Assembly (NCBI GenBank): GCA_021531755.1
Contig: JADYUK010000012.1
Location: 1-64,000, forward strand
Source: Hoylesella loescheii
GTDB taxonomy: Bacteria > Bacteroidota > Bacteroidia > Bacteroidales > Bacteroidaceae
DNA length: 64,000 bases
Direction of reading: 5' to 3'
The position numbers and the translations under genes are program-made. The notes below the pieces were generated by a model. The model had not been told where the DNA came from. It saw only the letters and a program-made list of their open reading frames with translations, and made no database searches. Positions 7,997 to 18,366 of the stretch are shown here, piece by piece; the first letter of the stretch is position 1, and every line of letters starts with the position of its first letter.

Positions 7997-9982
7997 ATGA
8001 AGATAACCACAATAATCATATCTGCCGCCATGACGCTGACAGCCATGCCGGCAACAGCTCAGGACACATACAAGGCCCTGAAGTTCAAGACTGCCACATC
8101 CCTCTTCAACTACGAGATGCTCGATGTCCACCGCCAGGGATATGAGCGCAAGGAGAGTCTCCGTAAGGCGACAGCATCGAAAGAGGCCATGGAGAGCTAC
8201 ATACGCACAGCGAGAGAACGCTTCAAAGCCATAGCAGGTACCACACCGGCAAGAGGTGAGACCGAGGGACGCACCGTAGGGACTGTCCGGGGAGAGGGAT
8301 TCAAGATAGAGAAGATAGTCTTCAAGAGTGCGCCAGGACGCTATGTGACAGCCCATCTCTATCTGCCCGAGAACGCCAAGGGACGCATCCCGGCATGCAT
8401 AGAGATGTGCGGACACGGACTCGACGGCAAGGGCCGCGGGTCGGGGTCGGCAGAACAGATGGCTGTTAACGGCATAGCAGTGATGGTCGTCGACCCTCTG
8501 TCGCAGGGCGAGAGGCAGCAGACAATAGACAGGGATGGGAAGAACATGACTCGCGGAGTGACAACAGAGCATACCCTTCTGGCTCCGGCATACCTGCTCC
8601 TCGGGTCGAGTCTGGCGACACAGGAGTACTACGACAACAGCCGCGCGATAGACTATCTCATGACAAGAAAGGACATTGACCCTGAGAGGATAGGCTGTTA
8701 CGGATTCTCTGGTGGAGGGACACAGGCGGCTTATCTCGCCGGACTGGACAGCAGGGTGAAGGCGACATGTGTAGGACTGTTCTTCTCCTCACGCGAGAGG
8801 ACACTGGAGACACAGGGGCCAAGCGACGGATGCCAGTGGATGGCATACGAGGGAAGGGAGCAGATAGAGATAGCCGATATGGCGATGATGAATGCCCCAC
8901 GGCCATTCCTGATACTCGACGGACGCTTCGACTTCGTGGACCACTGGGGCGCACTCCAGGGATATGAGGAGCTGAGAGCCTGCTACACAGCCCTCGGGGA
9001 GCCAGGGAACGTGGAGCAGTTCTACTATGATGACGGCCACGCCATACCTAAAGAGAGCCAGGAGAAGATGGTGAGATTCTTCCGCAAGGCTCTCACAGGA
9101 GACACGACAGGCGAGGTGAAACCATACAGATACTGGCGGGGAGAGAGGCAGGAGATGCTGTGTACAAAGGCCGGACAGGTGAATATGGAGTACAGTGACG
9201 CACTGAGCACAATGGCTGAGTGTGAGGCCGGAATGGACCGTCTGGAGCCCATGAGGGCGCGGTTCTGCCAGCAGGACGAGGCGACAGTGCAGCGCAAGAT
9301 AAGGGAGCTCCTGGGCATCAACGGCAAGGAGAAGGCATGGAAAGCCACACAGACTGGCCATGCTACACTGCGCGACGCTGAGGAATACCGTTTCCAGATA
9401 GACTGTGAGGGGGAATATCCGGTGCCTGTCATTGTGCGGGTGCCAACGGTCAGCTCTCCAGGGTCTAAGATACGCATCCACCTCTCAGACAAGGGCAAGG
9501 GCGCTGTGCTCATGGAGAAAGACCGCCGCGACGCGGTATCTGACGGCACGATAGAGCTTTACGCCGACCTGAGGGGATATGGTGAGACAGCGGATATATT
9601 CGAGTACAACCTCTCGAAATACTGGAACACGCAATACCGCACAGCTGTGACAGCCCTGCATACCGGCCGCCCTATGATGGGACAGCGTGTCACTGACCTC
9701 ATGACGGTGCTGGACTTCTGCTCGGCAGACGAGAGACTGAAGGGCCGCACGGTGGAGATAGAGGCCGATGGCGATAACGCTGTCATCGTCATGCACACCG
9801 CTGTGCTCGACAAGAGGATAGCCGCCACACGCCTGACAAAGACGCTGAAGACATGGAGGACATACATACAGAACCCCATGCAGCACGATATGATGCAGAA
9901 TGTCATTCCCTCTGTGCTGATGTATTATGACATACCTGACCTGATAAGGATGGCGAAGGGACGTCTGAGGATAGACGACTGA
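7997..9982 (+). CDS. Secreted alpha/beta-hydrolase esterase, two-part
   Basis: The 661-residue protein begins MKITTIIISAAMTLTAMPAT, a signal peptide. The first about 370 residues form an alpha/beta-hydrolase: nucleophile Ser238 in GFSGGG, likely acid Asp near 308 (LDGRFD) and His348 in DDGHAIP. The CGHG segment near residue 130-140 is typical of the oxyanion loop in acetyl-xylan-esterase-like hydrolases. The remaining about 280 residues look like a second, weaker hydrolase-like half without an obvious GxSxG. Such proteins accompany glycan-degrading genes in Bacteroidales and are often deacetylases; the actual substrate is not proven. The more distal start at 7961 is rejected because it would bury the signal peptide. 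Confidence 0.82.
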   Translation: MKITTIIISAAMTLTAMPATAQDTYKALKFKTATSLFNYEMLDVHRQGYERKESLRKATASKEAMESYIRTARERFKAIAGTTPARGETEGRTVGTVRGEGFKIEKIVFKSAPGRYVTAHLYLPENAKGRIPACIEMCGHGLDGKGRGSGSAEQMAVNGIAVMVVDPLSQGERQQTIDRDGKNMTRGVTTEHTLLAPAYLLLGSSLATQEYYDNSRAIDYLMTRKDIDPERIGCYGFSGGGTQAAYLAGLDSRVKATCVGLFFSSRERTLETQGPSDGCQWMAYEGREQIEIADMAMMNAPRPFLILDGRFDFVDHWGALQGYEELRACYTALGEPGNVEQFYYDDGHAIPKESQEKMVRFFRKALTGDTTGEVKPYRYWRGERQEMLCTKAGQVNMEYSDALSTMAECEAGMDRLEPMRARFCQQDEATVQRKIRELLGINGKEKAWKATQTGHATLRDAEEYRFQIDCEGEYPVPVIVRVPTVSSPGSKIRIHLSDKGKGAVLMEKDRRDAVSDGTIELYADLRGYGETADIFEYNLSKYWNTQYRTAVTALHTGRPMMGQRVTDLMTVLDFCSADERLKGRTVEIEADGDNAVIVMHTAVLDKRIAATRLTKTLKTWRTYIQNPMQHDMMQNVIPSVLMYYDIPDLIRMAKGRLRIDD

Positions 9983-10053
9983 CAGCCATAGGACATACAC
10001 CCCACGCCGCCAGCAGGGACATGGCATGACGGCCGGGGATAAGGAAAAGAATA

Positions 10054-10099
10054 ATGGGTGTATCCCGTAAGCCAGTCGCGGCTGTCGGGATACACCCAT
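10054..10099. terminator. Bidirectional terminator-like hairpin between convergent genes
   Basis: A perfect 14-bp inverted repeat (10054-10067 with 10086-10099, ATGGGTGTATCCCG) with an 18-base loop lies between the convergent esterase and GH105 genes. No long T-run follows. Confidence 0.6.
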
Positions 10100-10170
10100 A
10101 AACAGGTAATATAATAGTTGGTTCAGGTATCTGTGGCTCAGTCCCCAGCAGTATGGGGGCTGGTGTCACC

Positions 10171-11292
10171 TTACTCCTTGTCGAGCAGGCGGTAATACTC
10201 GCAAGCGGCAAGGAGGAAGGCTCCGACGCCGAAATCAGCCTGTGAGAGTGAGTCGACATGCTGTCCGGGTATGGCACGCTCACCGATTGGCTGCACATAG
10301 CCGACACGTCCGTCTGGCTGGAGAGCTACCTCTGAGAGATAACGCCATGCCTTGTCGACAACAGGGCGGAACTGACATGGGAGGAGATAGCCGTTATTGA
10401 TGCCCCACGCCATGCCGTAAGCGAAGAACGCTGTGCCGCTTGTCTCCGGCCCGGGAGCATGCTCGGGGTCCACCATGCTGCGTGTCCAGTAGCCCTCGGG
10501 CTGCTGTATGCGTGCCACAGCCTCAGCGAGACGCTGGTATTTGCGCACAAAGAACTCACGGTGGCGGTAGTTCTTGGGCATATCCTGCAATACCTTCGCC
10601 AGGCCAGCGAGCACCCATCCGTCGCCCCTCGCCCAGAAGTCTTTCTTGCCGTTCGAGGTCTTGTGCTTCGGATAGACATACTTGCCGTCGCGGAAGTAGA
10701 GGCCTGTCTCGTTGTCAAGCATGATGCTGTCACAGTAGAGAAGGTTCTCATAGAGCTTGTCGAGATAGCGGCGGTCGTTCGTCAGCTTATACATCTTTGT
10801 CATGACAGGCATCACCATGTAGAGCGCGTCGGCCCACCACCAGTAGTCATGCTGCTTGGAGTAAGCCTCGTAGCGCATCACCTCCTTGGCCCTGGCTATC
10901 TTCCTCGCCTCGGGTTTAAGCCAGTAAAGGTCGATATATGTCTGGAAACATATCTGCCAGTCGCCGAAGAGGACATAGTCCTGTCCCTCGCCATAGTTCT
11001 TGTAGCGCCATTTGCGGCGGTCGGGCTCTGTGGCGCCCTTCCATTTGTTATGCTCCGCCCAGCGTATTGAATATTGCAGCATGGAGTCATCGCGCAAGAG
11101 CTTGTACACCTCCATGTTGCCTGTATGGTATGCCGCCCAGTTCCAGAAAGCGGAGCTCTCGGGCGAGTTATTCTTCTGCCAATAGTTATTGGCGAGACGT
11201 ATCTTCTGCTCGACACCAGCCTTTGTCTCTGCCCACAGCTGTGGCACGAAGGCCATGATGGCAAGGAGAAGAGTGATGATTCTTTGCTTCAT
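10171..11292 (-). CDS. Glycoside hydrolase family 105 unsaturated glucuronyl/galacturonyl hydrolase
   Basis: The 373-residue protein has a signal peptide (cleaved near LWAE, residue 21) and the alpha/alpha-barrel pattern of GH105 (YteR/YesR family). Family landmarks are WWWADALYM with the catalytic Asp155, and FWARGDGWVLAG at 219-230. GH105 enzymes hydrate the 4,5-unsaturated uronic acid left by polysaccharide lyases and free the sugar next to it. It is the last gene of the leftward PUL operon, 91 bases after the DUF2264 gene. No lyase is visible in the window, so the source of unsaturated uronate must be elsewhere or the enzyme acts on another uronide. Confidence 0.92.
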   Translation of the reverse strand: MKQRIITLLLAIMAFVPQLWAETKAGVEQKIRLANNYWQKNNSPESSAFWNWAAYHTGNMEVYKLLRDDSMLQYSIRWAEHNKWKGATEPDRRKWRYKNYGEGQDYVLFGDWQICFQTYIDLYWLKPEARKIARAKEVMRYEAYSKQHDYWWWADALYMVMPVMTKMYKLTNDRRYLDKLYENLLYCDSIMLDNETGLYFRDGKYVYPKHKTSNGKKDFWARGDGWVLAGLAKVLQDMPKNYRHREFFVRKYQRLAEAVARIQQPEGYWTRSMVDPEHAPGPETSGTAFFAYGMAWGINNGYLLPCQFRPVVDKAWRYLSEVALQPDGRVGYVQPIGERAIPGQHVDSLSQADFGVGAFLLAACEYYRLLDKE

Positions 11293-11383
11293 AATGAGTC
11301 TTTTCGCTTTTTATACGCTGTCATCCGCCCTGCCATGTGCTTTCGTTGGCATCATGGATAGGAGAGGATGACAGTGTCGTGAG

Positions 11384-12646
11384 TTACCATTTGTCTTTTG
11401 TTGTGATATTGTCGCGCCAGAGATGGTCCTTAGGGAATGGTTTTCCTCCCCATGCCTTCTCCTGTGTGATAGGCTCGGCGGGGGCTGTCCAGAACTCATG
11501 TGTCTCTGACAGACCGAGAGGCATGAAGCACAGTGTGGTCATATACAGCGAGCCGTTGTTAGTGTACCAGTCAGCGACATTAGGCTGTGAGCCGCAGAAT
11601 CCGATGGTCAGATAGCCTCCCTCGTTGAAGTTCTGCTGGTGGTCGAACATGCGGTGCATGACGCGTGTCAGGGCGTTGCGGGTCTGTCCGTATGTGAGGT
11701 CGGCAGGGAGTTTCCCATACCACGCCATCAGGGCGAGAGGCTGGAGGGCTGCCATGCGGTAAGGGATGCTGCGTCCGAAGACTGGGAATGTTCCCTCAGG
11801 CGACACGAAGCGCTCGAGGATTATGGCGAACTTCTGTGCGCGGCCCAGTGCGCGGTCGTAGTATTTCTTATAGTCGAGACGTGTGTTGGCCTTGGCGTCA
11901 ATCATCGCCTGGAGTGTCTCCAGGTACATGGCATGGAAGACATAGCTTGAATAATAGTCGAAAGTGAAGTACGGGCCGTCGGCATACCATCCGTCGCCCG
12001 CATACCACTCTTCCATCTTGCGGCATGTGCTGTTGACACGATACTCGTCATACTGTGCCCCGGCCTTGGCGAGGAAGCTCTCTATCGTTGAGGAGAAGAG
12101 GAGCCAGTTGGTATAAGGAGGGTCTATCTTGCGCATGCCCTGGAACTCCTTTATATACCGCTGCTTGGTGACATCATCGAGCGGAACCCACAGCGCATCG
12201 TATGCGCGGAGGAAACTCTCGGCGATATAAGCGGCGTCGACAAGGTTCTGTCCACCTATGCCCCAGCAGAGATAGTCAGGGCTGGAGGGGTCGACAGCGT
12301 TCTTATAGCTTGCCAAAGCCCACTCACGCAGCTGTGCGCGCTGCCGGCCCTCGGCAGTGCCATCGTCAGGGAGAGCTACCCATGGGGCAATACCGGCCAT
12401 GAGACGGCCGAAGCATTCCATAAAGAGCACCTTGCGGTTGCGGTTGTCGAATGAGGGTGAGAACTCTGTCTGCATATTCTTCTGCAGCTCGCCCTTAGCC
12501 ATATTCTCAAGCACCGGCTGAGACATCCTGTATGCAAGCTGGCACCAGTACTGGCGGTCAGTCTGCTTTACAGCTGCCTTCTTCTTTGCCGACACTGGCG
12601 AGATGGCGACAGCAAGAATAAAGAGAAATAATGTGATACGTTTCAT
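11384..12646 (-). CDS. DUF2264 family protein, GH154-like putative beta-glucuronidase
   Basis: The 420-residue protein has a signal peptide (MKRITLFLFILAVAISPVSA) and matches DUF2264, an alpha-helical barrel family. Members have been classed as GH154, including a beta-glucuronidase in arabinogalactan-protein breakdown by Bacteroides; I recall this from the literature and cannot check it here. Conserved-looking parts include WGIGGQNLVDAAYIAE and YAGDGWYADGPYFTFDYY. It sits between susD and the GH105 gene in the PUL, separated from susD by 259 bases with a strong hairpin, so its level may be lower than that of susCD. Glucuronidase activity is an inference from family and context. Confidence 0.8.
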   Translation of the reverse strand: MKRITLFLFILAVAISPVSAKKKAAVKQTDRQYWCQLAYRMSQPVLENMAKGELQKNMQTEFSPSFDNRNRKVLFMECFGRLMAGIAPWVALPDDGTAEGRQRAQLREWALASYKNAVDPSSPDYLCWGIGGQNLVDAAYIAESFLRAYDALWVPLDDVTKQRYIKEFQGMRKIDPPYTNWLLFSSTIESFLAKAGAQYDEYRVNSTCRKMEEWYAGDGWYADGPYFTFDYYSSYVFHAMYLETLQAMIDAKANTRLDYKKYYDRALGRAQKFAIILERFVSPEGTFPVFGRSIPYRMAALQPLALMAWYGKLPADLTYGQTRNALTRVMHRMFDHQQNFNEGGYLTIGFCGSQPNVADWYTNNGSLYMTTLCFMPLGLSETHEFWTAPAEPITQEKAWGGKPFPKDHLWRDNITTKDKW

Positions 12647-12824
12647 GGCTTGATATTATCTTTATCGGTTCATTCTGTGATTATCAGACATCAATGCCCT
12701 CATTAACCATAACATCGTCAATAGCAGGCCATGGACGATTGATGTCATTCATAGAGTGTTTGATTCATCGTATATGCCATGGGCAGACATTGACCATGGC
12801 ATTTTTCGTATGGAAGATTAAGAA

Positions 12825-12884
12825 AAGGTCGTAGCAAAAGACCTTTCTACATAAAGCAGATTATGAACATATTGCTACGACCTT
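12825..12884 (-). terminator. Hairpin downstream of susD
   Basis: A perfect 13-bp inverted repeat (12825-12837 with 12872-12884, AAGGTCGTAGCAA) with a 34-base loop. On the minus strand it is followed by TTTTCTT, so it may partly stop transcription between susD and the downstream enzymes. A smaller hairpin (ATGCCATG/CATGGCAT) lies next to it near 12774-12802. Confidence 0.55.
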
Positions 12885-12905
12885 ATTATCAAAACAGATT
12901 ACACA

Positions 12906-14918
12906 TTAATTCTCATCGGCTGCAGCATCCTCCCAGTTGGTCCACATTTCGATACTGTCATCGTAGCCGTCATAACCGTAGTTCTGACGCAGTTTGGCAC
13001 CGATGTTTACAGTGATGGCACTGTTAGGGATTGGCCAGAAGAGGTTATGCTTGTTCACCTGATAGTTCAAAGTATTCTTTGACACAATAGGGCCATGGTT
13101 GAAAAGGCTGTATCGTGTACAACGCTTGAACCAGTAGCTGCCTCCATTGAGGTCTGTGCCTTCCTGCTTGTCCCATGTGTTGATGTCGTAGGTCTCACCC
13201 CACTCGTCTGGCTTTCCGCTCTTGGCAAGACACCATGAGATGCGGGTCAGCTCAGGCTGGCGCCACTCCTCTAGATAGAGCTCACGTGCACGCTCGTCAG
13301 CAATGTCGCCGATAGTGACTGTGGTGTACATTTTCTTTGCATTAGCACGGCGGCGAACAACATTCACGTCCTGGGCAGCACCGGTGGCATTGCCCTGATA
13401 GAACTTAGCCTCTGCACGTAGCAGATAGGTTTCAGCAAGACGGAAGAGGTAGAGATTGCCGTTAGAGCATTTTGCACCCTTTGAAGCTCCATTGAACTGG
13501 TTGGCTCCCTTGTTTGCCTCAGCAGCCTCGTCTAAAATATAAACCTTGTATAGAGGTGTAGGATACCAGCTGCGGATAGTGTCGTTGCAAAGGAGTTGTC
13601 CCTTGTGGACGATGGTCTTACCTTCTTCATTAACATAATCTTCTTCAGCATAGAGCTTCATGTTCTGTCCGTAGTAAGGCTTTCCTGGAGTGTTATAACG
13701 GATGTCTGTCATCTCAATCCAGTTGCCCATTGAACGGTTGTGACGCAAATCTTGTTCGTCAACCTCGCCATCGTAGTTCCAAATGGTCTGGTTGTAGTGA
13801 TAAGAAGTACGGAAGCAACCGATGCCACGACCCATGGCACGAAGCCAGTCGTTATTTTTATCATAACTGCCATTATTTCGTGCATAGTTATAAGCAGGAT
13901 GCCCATACCCGTCAGGTCCCTGGATGTCGCCATTTGACCAGTGTACGCACATTGCACGCATTTGTGAATAACCGATGAAGCTCTGGCTGTCGAAGTTCAG
14001 AATAGGCATGATGGTCTCCTTGTTGTCTGCGCTTGTTATGTTAACACCACGATGGAGATCCCATAGAACGTTGCGTGTTACAGGCCAAGTGTCAGGATTG
14101 CCAGAAGGAACGTTAGTGCCGAAAGGCTCTGTCATAAGGCGCAGACCGTGGTTGTTGATAAGATCAGTAGCCATATCCTCAGCCTTCTTATACTCTCCAG
14201 TGACGAGATAGCACTTAATGAGCAGCTGCATACAAGCCTCCTGGTTTACAGTGCCGATGTATGGCATATCCTTCTGTGATGGGACATGCTGAACAGCAAA
14301 CTCAAGGTCGTGGACGAGCATCTGGAAGATGGCCTCCTTGCTGCATGACTTATAGTCCTGCTTTGGAGAATCAATGATTTTTGTCACCAATGGGATATCA
14401 CCGAACAGGAGCACCTGATGATAGTAAGCATAGGCACGGTGGAAGTAAGCACGACCCTTGTAGGCATCGCGTGTCTTCTCGTCAAGGCTCTTCACACCGT
14501 CAACATAAGAGAGGATGGTGTTGGCGAACTTGATGCTTGTCCAGCCTCGGTTCCAGAAACGCATCATAGCGTTGCTGTCGCCACCATCAGCCATACCAGA
14601 TGTGGGAGTCAGTTTGTTAGCGAAGTCGTCCATGATGCCACCACCGGCGTCAGTCTTTGCATACAAGCCTATATCAGTCATGAAATAAACTGATGCTATA
14701 GGCAAGACGTTTCCATTACCATCCATCAACATCTCCTTCAAGCCAAGGTCGCACATGGCAAGAGCCGACTGCAAACCACTCTCGGTGGTATAAGTATTAT
14801 CTGGGTTATAGAAAGACAAGGGGTCTTGATCAAGGAAACTGTCAGAGCAGCCTGTCAAGAGGGCTGCCGAAGTAGCGGCAACCATGCAGCCTTTCATTAT
14901 ATTAAGTATATTTTTCAT
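12906..14918 (-). CDS. susD: SusD/RagB family glycan-binding lipoprotein
   Basis: The 670-residue lipoprotein has a lipobox ending LLTGC (Cys24) followed by SDSFLDQDP, the usual SusD N-terminus. SusD proteins sit on the cell surface as a lid over the SusC pore, bind oligosaccharides and pass them to it. Helical TPR-like pairs run through the middle, and the family feature LYRLAE/LFRLAETYLLRAEAKF is present at roughly 485-510. The length is somewhat above the common 500-600. It follows susC after 23 bases, so both are co-transcribed. Name reflects family only; the ligand is unknown. Confidence 0.95.
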   Translation of the reverse strand: MKNILNIMKGCMVAATSAALLTGCSDSFLDQDPLSFYNPDNTYTTESGLQSALAMCDLGLKEMLMDGNGNVLPIASVYFMTDIGLYAKTDAGGGIMDDFANKLTPTSGMADGGDSNAMMRFWNRGWTSIKFANTILSYVDGVKSLDEKTRDAYKGRAYFHRAYAYYHQVLLFGDIPLVTKIIDSPKQDYKSCSKEAIFQMLVHDLEFAVQHVPSQKDMPYIGTVNQEACMQLLIKCYLVTGEYKKAEDMATDLINNHGLRLMTEPFGTNVPSGNPDTWPVTRNVLWDLHRGVNITSADNKETIMPILNFDSQSFIGYSQMRAMCVHWSNGDIQGPDGYGHPAYNYARNNGSYDKNNDWLRAMGRGIGCFRTSYHYNQTIWNYDGEVDEQDLRHNRSMGNWIEMTDIRYNTPGKPYYGQNMKLYAEEDYVNEEGKTIVHKGQLLCNDTIRSWYPTPLYKVYILDEAAEANKGANQFNGASKGAKCSNGNLYLFRLAETYLLRAEAKFYQGNATGAAQDVNVVRRRANAKKMYTTVTIGDIADERARELYLEEWRQPELTRISWCLAKSGKPDEWGETYDINTWDKQEGTDLNGGSYWFKRCTRYSLFNHGPIVSKNTLNYQVNKHNLFWPIPNSAITVNIGAKLRQNYGYDGYDDSIEMWTNWEDAAADEN

Positions 14919-14941
14919 AACTGTTTTCTTCTTTTTTACGA

Positions 14942-17900
14942 TTAGAGTGTTACGTTCACACCGAAGTTAAATGTACGTGTAGCAAATCCGCCTGTCTCCG
15001 GGTCGCCATACTCCCAGCCGGAGATGGTGAAGACATTGTTGCAGCTAAATGTCAGGTGGATTCTGTCAACCATGAACTTACGTGTCATCTCACGTGGCAG
15101 AGTGTAGCCAACAGAGATATTGTCGAGACGGAGGAAGCTGCGGTTGTAGAGCTTGCTTACACCACCGGCGAGACCTGTATTAGGGCCTTTAGCGTCAAGA
15201 CGGCAGTAGTCGTTGGTTGGGTTGTCTGGTGTCCAGTATTTCTTGTCAGGCATGTTGAAGCAGTTTGTAACCTGCGAACCGCCGTTATCCTGGTTGAGCC
15301 AGTTTCCAGAGAGGCTCTTGTGTCCCATGTATGAGTAGAGCGAGAATGCGAATGTGAAATCCTTCCACTCGAAGTCGTTGCGCATGTTCCAGTAGATTGG
15401 AGGAGTCTGTGGACCGAGGAATGTCTTGTCCTTGTCGTTATATACTGGCACACGTGTACCGTCAGAGAGAATCTTGTCGTCCTCTGTGTAGTTGTTAACC
15501 ACCTTCGGGTCGCCCGGCTTCTGACCTACGAGGGCAGCCTGCTTGATATCCTCTGGAGTGTTCTGCCATACACCATCTGTCTCATAATACCAGATTTCGT
15601 TTGCAGCCTTACCGATGAACCATCCGTTAGAGCTGTCGTCTCTTTCTACTCCGTTCTCGTCATAATCATAGTAGATATGGATAATCTTGTTCTTGTTCAG
15701 AGAGATGCCGGCGGCTGTTGTCCATTTGAAGTCCTTTGTCTGGATGTTTGTAGAGTTGAGCGAGAGCTCGAAACCGCTGTTATGAACCTCACCGAGGTTG
15801 GCAAGAATAGAGCCGAAGCCTGAGAAGCTTGGCAGACGCTGTGCCATGATCATATCGGTTGTGTTCTTGAAGTAGTAGTCGAAGCTACCAGTGAGGCGGC
15901 TGCCGAAGAAAGCGAAGTCAAGACCCACGTTGTATGATGTGGTCTTCTCCCACTTCAGGTTTGGAGCGGCAAGGCGGTCCATATAGAGAGGATTCATCAC
16001 GAGCGAGCCGTTCTGGTAGTAAACCATTGATGTGCCACCGAGGCCGAGGTTTGCGAGTGTTTTATACACATCGCCGAAGTCGCGGTTACCGTTGACACCG
16101 TAAGACACGCGGAGCTTACCCATGTCAAACCACTCCTGTGTGCTCTCCATGAACTTCTCGTTGGTGAATATCCAGCCAAGGCCAACAGAACCGAAGTTAC
16201 CCCACTTGCTGTTGCTGCCGAATCCAGAATAACCGTCGCGACGGAATGTTCCGGTGAACATGTAAGTGTCATTGAAGCTGTAGAAAGCACGGCCGAGATA
16301 AGAGACACCTGTTGAGTGTGAATCGTTGGTGTTGAACGAGCTCTGCTCTTTGTTGGCGCCCTGTGTATAGTGGAATCCGAGAGCGTCTGAAGGCAGTATG
16401 TTTCGTGCGTAGATATTATCAGACCATGTGCGGTGTTCCTCTGCCTCCTGTACGAGAGTGAGGGTCACGTGGTGGAGCTTGTTGAATGTCTGGTCCCAAG
16501 CGATAGTATTGTTGAGGTTGTAATCAAAATTCTTTGACCATCCACGGTTGACACCACGGCTTGAAGCTGATGCATTAGGCAGGTCAGCCGACATGAAGTA
16601 GCGATCGTGGAACCACTGGTAGCGCGGAGCGATGTTGAACGAGTATGTAATATTTAAAGGCAGTGTCACCTTTGCATTGAATATGGTGTTCAGTGTGGTG
16701 TAGCCCTTCTCAAGTTCGTAGTACTGGCGGTCGAAGTAGTAGTTGTATCCGCCGTTGGTAGGAAGACTGGTCATCGGGTACTGCTCATAGCCACCGTCCT
16801 TTGCATAGAGAGATGCGTAAGGAGAGTTGCGAAGCATGTTGTTGTCCCAGTAGTTGCTGCCGAGGCTGACCTGAATGTCACCGTCTGAACGATCCTGGAA
16901 GTTAACATTGGCACCTATCTCAAGCCAGTTTGTAACCTTTGCGTTAATCTTCATGTTGGCACGGAACGCATTGTACTCATTGCCCTGTACCGCGCCCTGA
17001 TTATTAACGTAGCCTAATGACATATAATAGTTTACATTGTCTGTAGCTCCAGATATGCTGGCGTTGTAGTCCTGATTGAAACCTGTGCGGAATGTCTCAT
17101 CGTCCCAGTCAACTGTTTTGCCTGCGAGGAAGTTGTCATAAACATTCTGTGAGTTAGTCATACCAAGACGACGGGCGTAGAGTCCCATGATGCTCTCTCC
17201 CTCGGCAAGACCGACACCGCTGGCACCAATATTTGTTGCCCATAAGTCCTGGTCGCTGCTGCTCAAGCTTGAAGGGTCGTCGTAGTACCCCTGTGGATAG
17301 AGCACTTGCCCTTCCTTGTTCTTTGCGTTATAATAGCCATAGAGACCATTCTCGCCTTGACCATATGTATAGCTCATCTTGTTCCAGTCAGAGAGGTAGC
17401 GCACATAGTCGCTTGCGCTGAAATAGTCACGGTAAGCCGATTTGTTTCTTGCTGACAGGTTGGCGCTGACGTTGATGACCGGCTTGCCTGTCTTACCCTT
17501 CTTAGTAGTGATGATGATTACACCTGCAGCGGCCTTTGCACCATAGATGGCGGCTGAAGAAGCGTCTTTCAGCACGTCAATCTGTCCGATATCATCAGGA
17601 TTAATCTCTGAAAGCTCGCCGTAGAAAGGCATTCCGTCGAGCACAATCATAGGGCCGGCAGAAGTACCGAGGGAGTTCTTACCACGAAGCTGGATTGATG
17701 CGTCTGTACCTTTAGCAGAGAAGTCAGCACCAATCTGCAGACCTGGAGTACCACGCAGCACGTCCTGAACAGAGCCAGGGTTCTGGTCGGCAATCTTGTT
17801 TGGGTTTATCTGCACTACAGAGCCAGTGAGGTCTTTCTTGCGCATTGTACCGTAACCTACTACAACAACCTCGCTGAGGGTCTTTGATTCATCCTCAAGG

Positions 17901-18238
17901 ACAATCTTGAGAGGCTGGTTAGATGCCTTTACCTGCACAGTCTTGCATCCTATATAAGATATCTCTAGAGTCTGTCCGGGATTGGCTTTCACGGTGAAGT
18001 TGCCATCGATATCAGTGATGGCAGCGTTTTGTGTTCCTAAGACTCTCACCGTCGCTCCGATGATTGTCTCACCATTCGCATCGGTAACGGTGCCCTTTAC
18101 ATCGCCTTGCTGCTGAACTGCCTGTATGGAGTTCTCTGCCGAAGCAGCAAAAGCCATGAGGGAAGAACCGAGAGCCATGATGAGCATCATGGCCAGGCGT
18201 CGTGTTGACACCATGAACTTTCGTTGATTCATTTCCAT
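14942..18238 (-). CDS. susC: SusC/RagA family TonB-dependent outer membrane transporter
   Basis: The 1098-residue protein shows signal peptide (1-34), carboxypeptidase-regulatory-like domain (about 46-118), SusC signature LSEVVVVGYGT (121-131), plug domain with ALRGTPGLQ-like DVLRGTPGLQIG, and a 22-strand-type barrel ending NFGVNVTL with a terminal hydrophobic residue. It imports oligosaccharides into the periplasm using TonB energy. There is no N-terminal STN domain, so signalling to an anti-sigma factor is not expected. The gene lies 128 bases after the GH43 gene and before susD. Codon choice and GC look slightly lower than in flanking genes, as is common for highly expressed SusCD. Confidence 0.96.
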   Translation of the reverse strand: MEMNQRKFMVSTRRLAMMLIMALGSSLMAFAASAENSIQAVQQQGDVKGTVTDANGETIIGATVRVLGTQNAAITDIDGNFTVKANPGQTLEISYIGCKTVQVKASNQPLKIVLEDESKTLSEVVVVGYGTMRKKDLTGSVVQINPNKIADQNPGSVQDVLRGTPGLQIGADFSAKGTDASIQLRGKNSLGTSAGPMIVLDGMPFYGELSEINPDDIGQIDVLKDASSAAIYGAKAAAGVIIITTKKGKTGKPVINVSANLSARNKSAYRDYFSASDYVRYLSDWNKMSYTYGQGENGLYGYYNAKNKEGQVLYPQGYYDDPSSLSSSDQDLWATNIGASGVGLAEGESIMGLYARRLGMTNSQNVYDNFLAGKTVDWDDETFRTGFNQDYNASISGATDNVNYYMSLGYVNNQGAVQGNEYNAFRANMKINAKVTNWLEIGANVNFQDRSDGDIQVSLGSNYWDNNMLRNSPYASLYAKDGGYEQYPMTSLPTNGGYNYYFDRQYYELEKGYTTLNTIFNAKVTLPLNITYSFNIAPRYQWFHDRYFMSADLPNASASSRGVNRGWSKNFDYNLNNTIAWDQTFNKLHHVTLTLVQEAEEHRTWSDNIYARNILPSDALGFHYTQGANKEQSSFNTNDSHSTGVSYLGRAFYSFNDTYMFTGTFRRDGYSGFGSNSKWGNFGSVGLGWIFTNEKFMESTQEWFDMGKLRVSYGVNGNRDFGDVYKTLANLGLGGTSMVYYQNGSLVMNPLYMDRLAAPNLKWEKTTSYNVGLDFAFFGSRLTGSFDYYFKNTTDMIMAQRLPSFSGFGSILANLGEVHNSGFELSLNSTNIQTKDFKWTTAAGISLNKNKIIHIYYDYDENGVERDDSSNGWFIGKAANEIWYYETDGVWQNTPEDIKQAALVGQKPGDPKVVNNYTEDDKILSDGTRVPVYNDKDKTFLGPQTPPIYWNMRNDFEWKDFTFAFSLYSYMGHKSLSGNWLNQDNGGSQVTNCFNMPDKKYWTPDNPTNDYCRLDAKGPNTGLAGGVSKLYNRSFLRLDNISVGYTLPREMTRKFMVDRIHLTFSCNNVFTISGWEYGDPETGGFATRTFNFGVNVTL

Positions 18239-18294
18239 AATGGTTTTTAGTTATTAGTTAAGCATTATAATTATTTATGTAGATTTTCCACTTG

Positions 18295-18302
18295 CAAAAT
18301 TA
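18295..18302 (-). promoter_or_regulatory. susC promoter -7 element
   Basis: TAATTTTG on the minus strand fits TAnnTTTG. Transcription would start near 18290, about 52 bases before the susC start. A -33 box is not clear. Confidence 0.5.
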
Positions 18303-18366
18303 CGCAGAAAGAGGCTCTTGATATATAACAATGCGGTATTTGAATATAAAAAAGCGTTATTTCTCG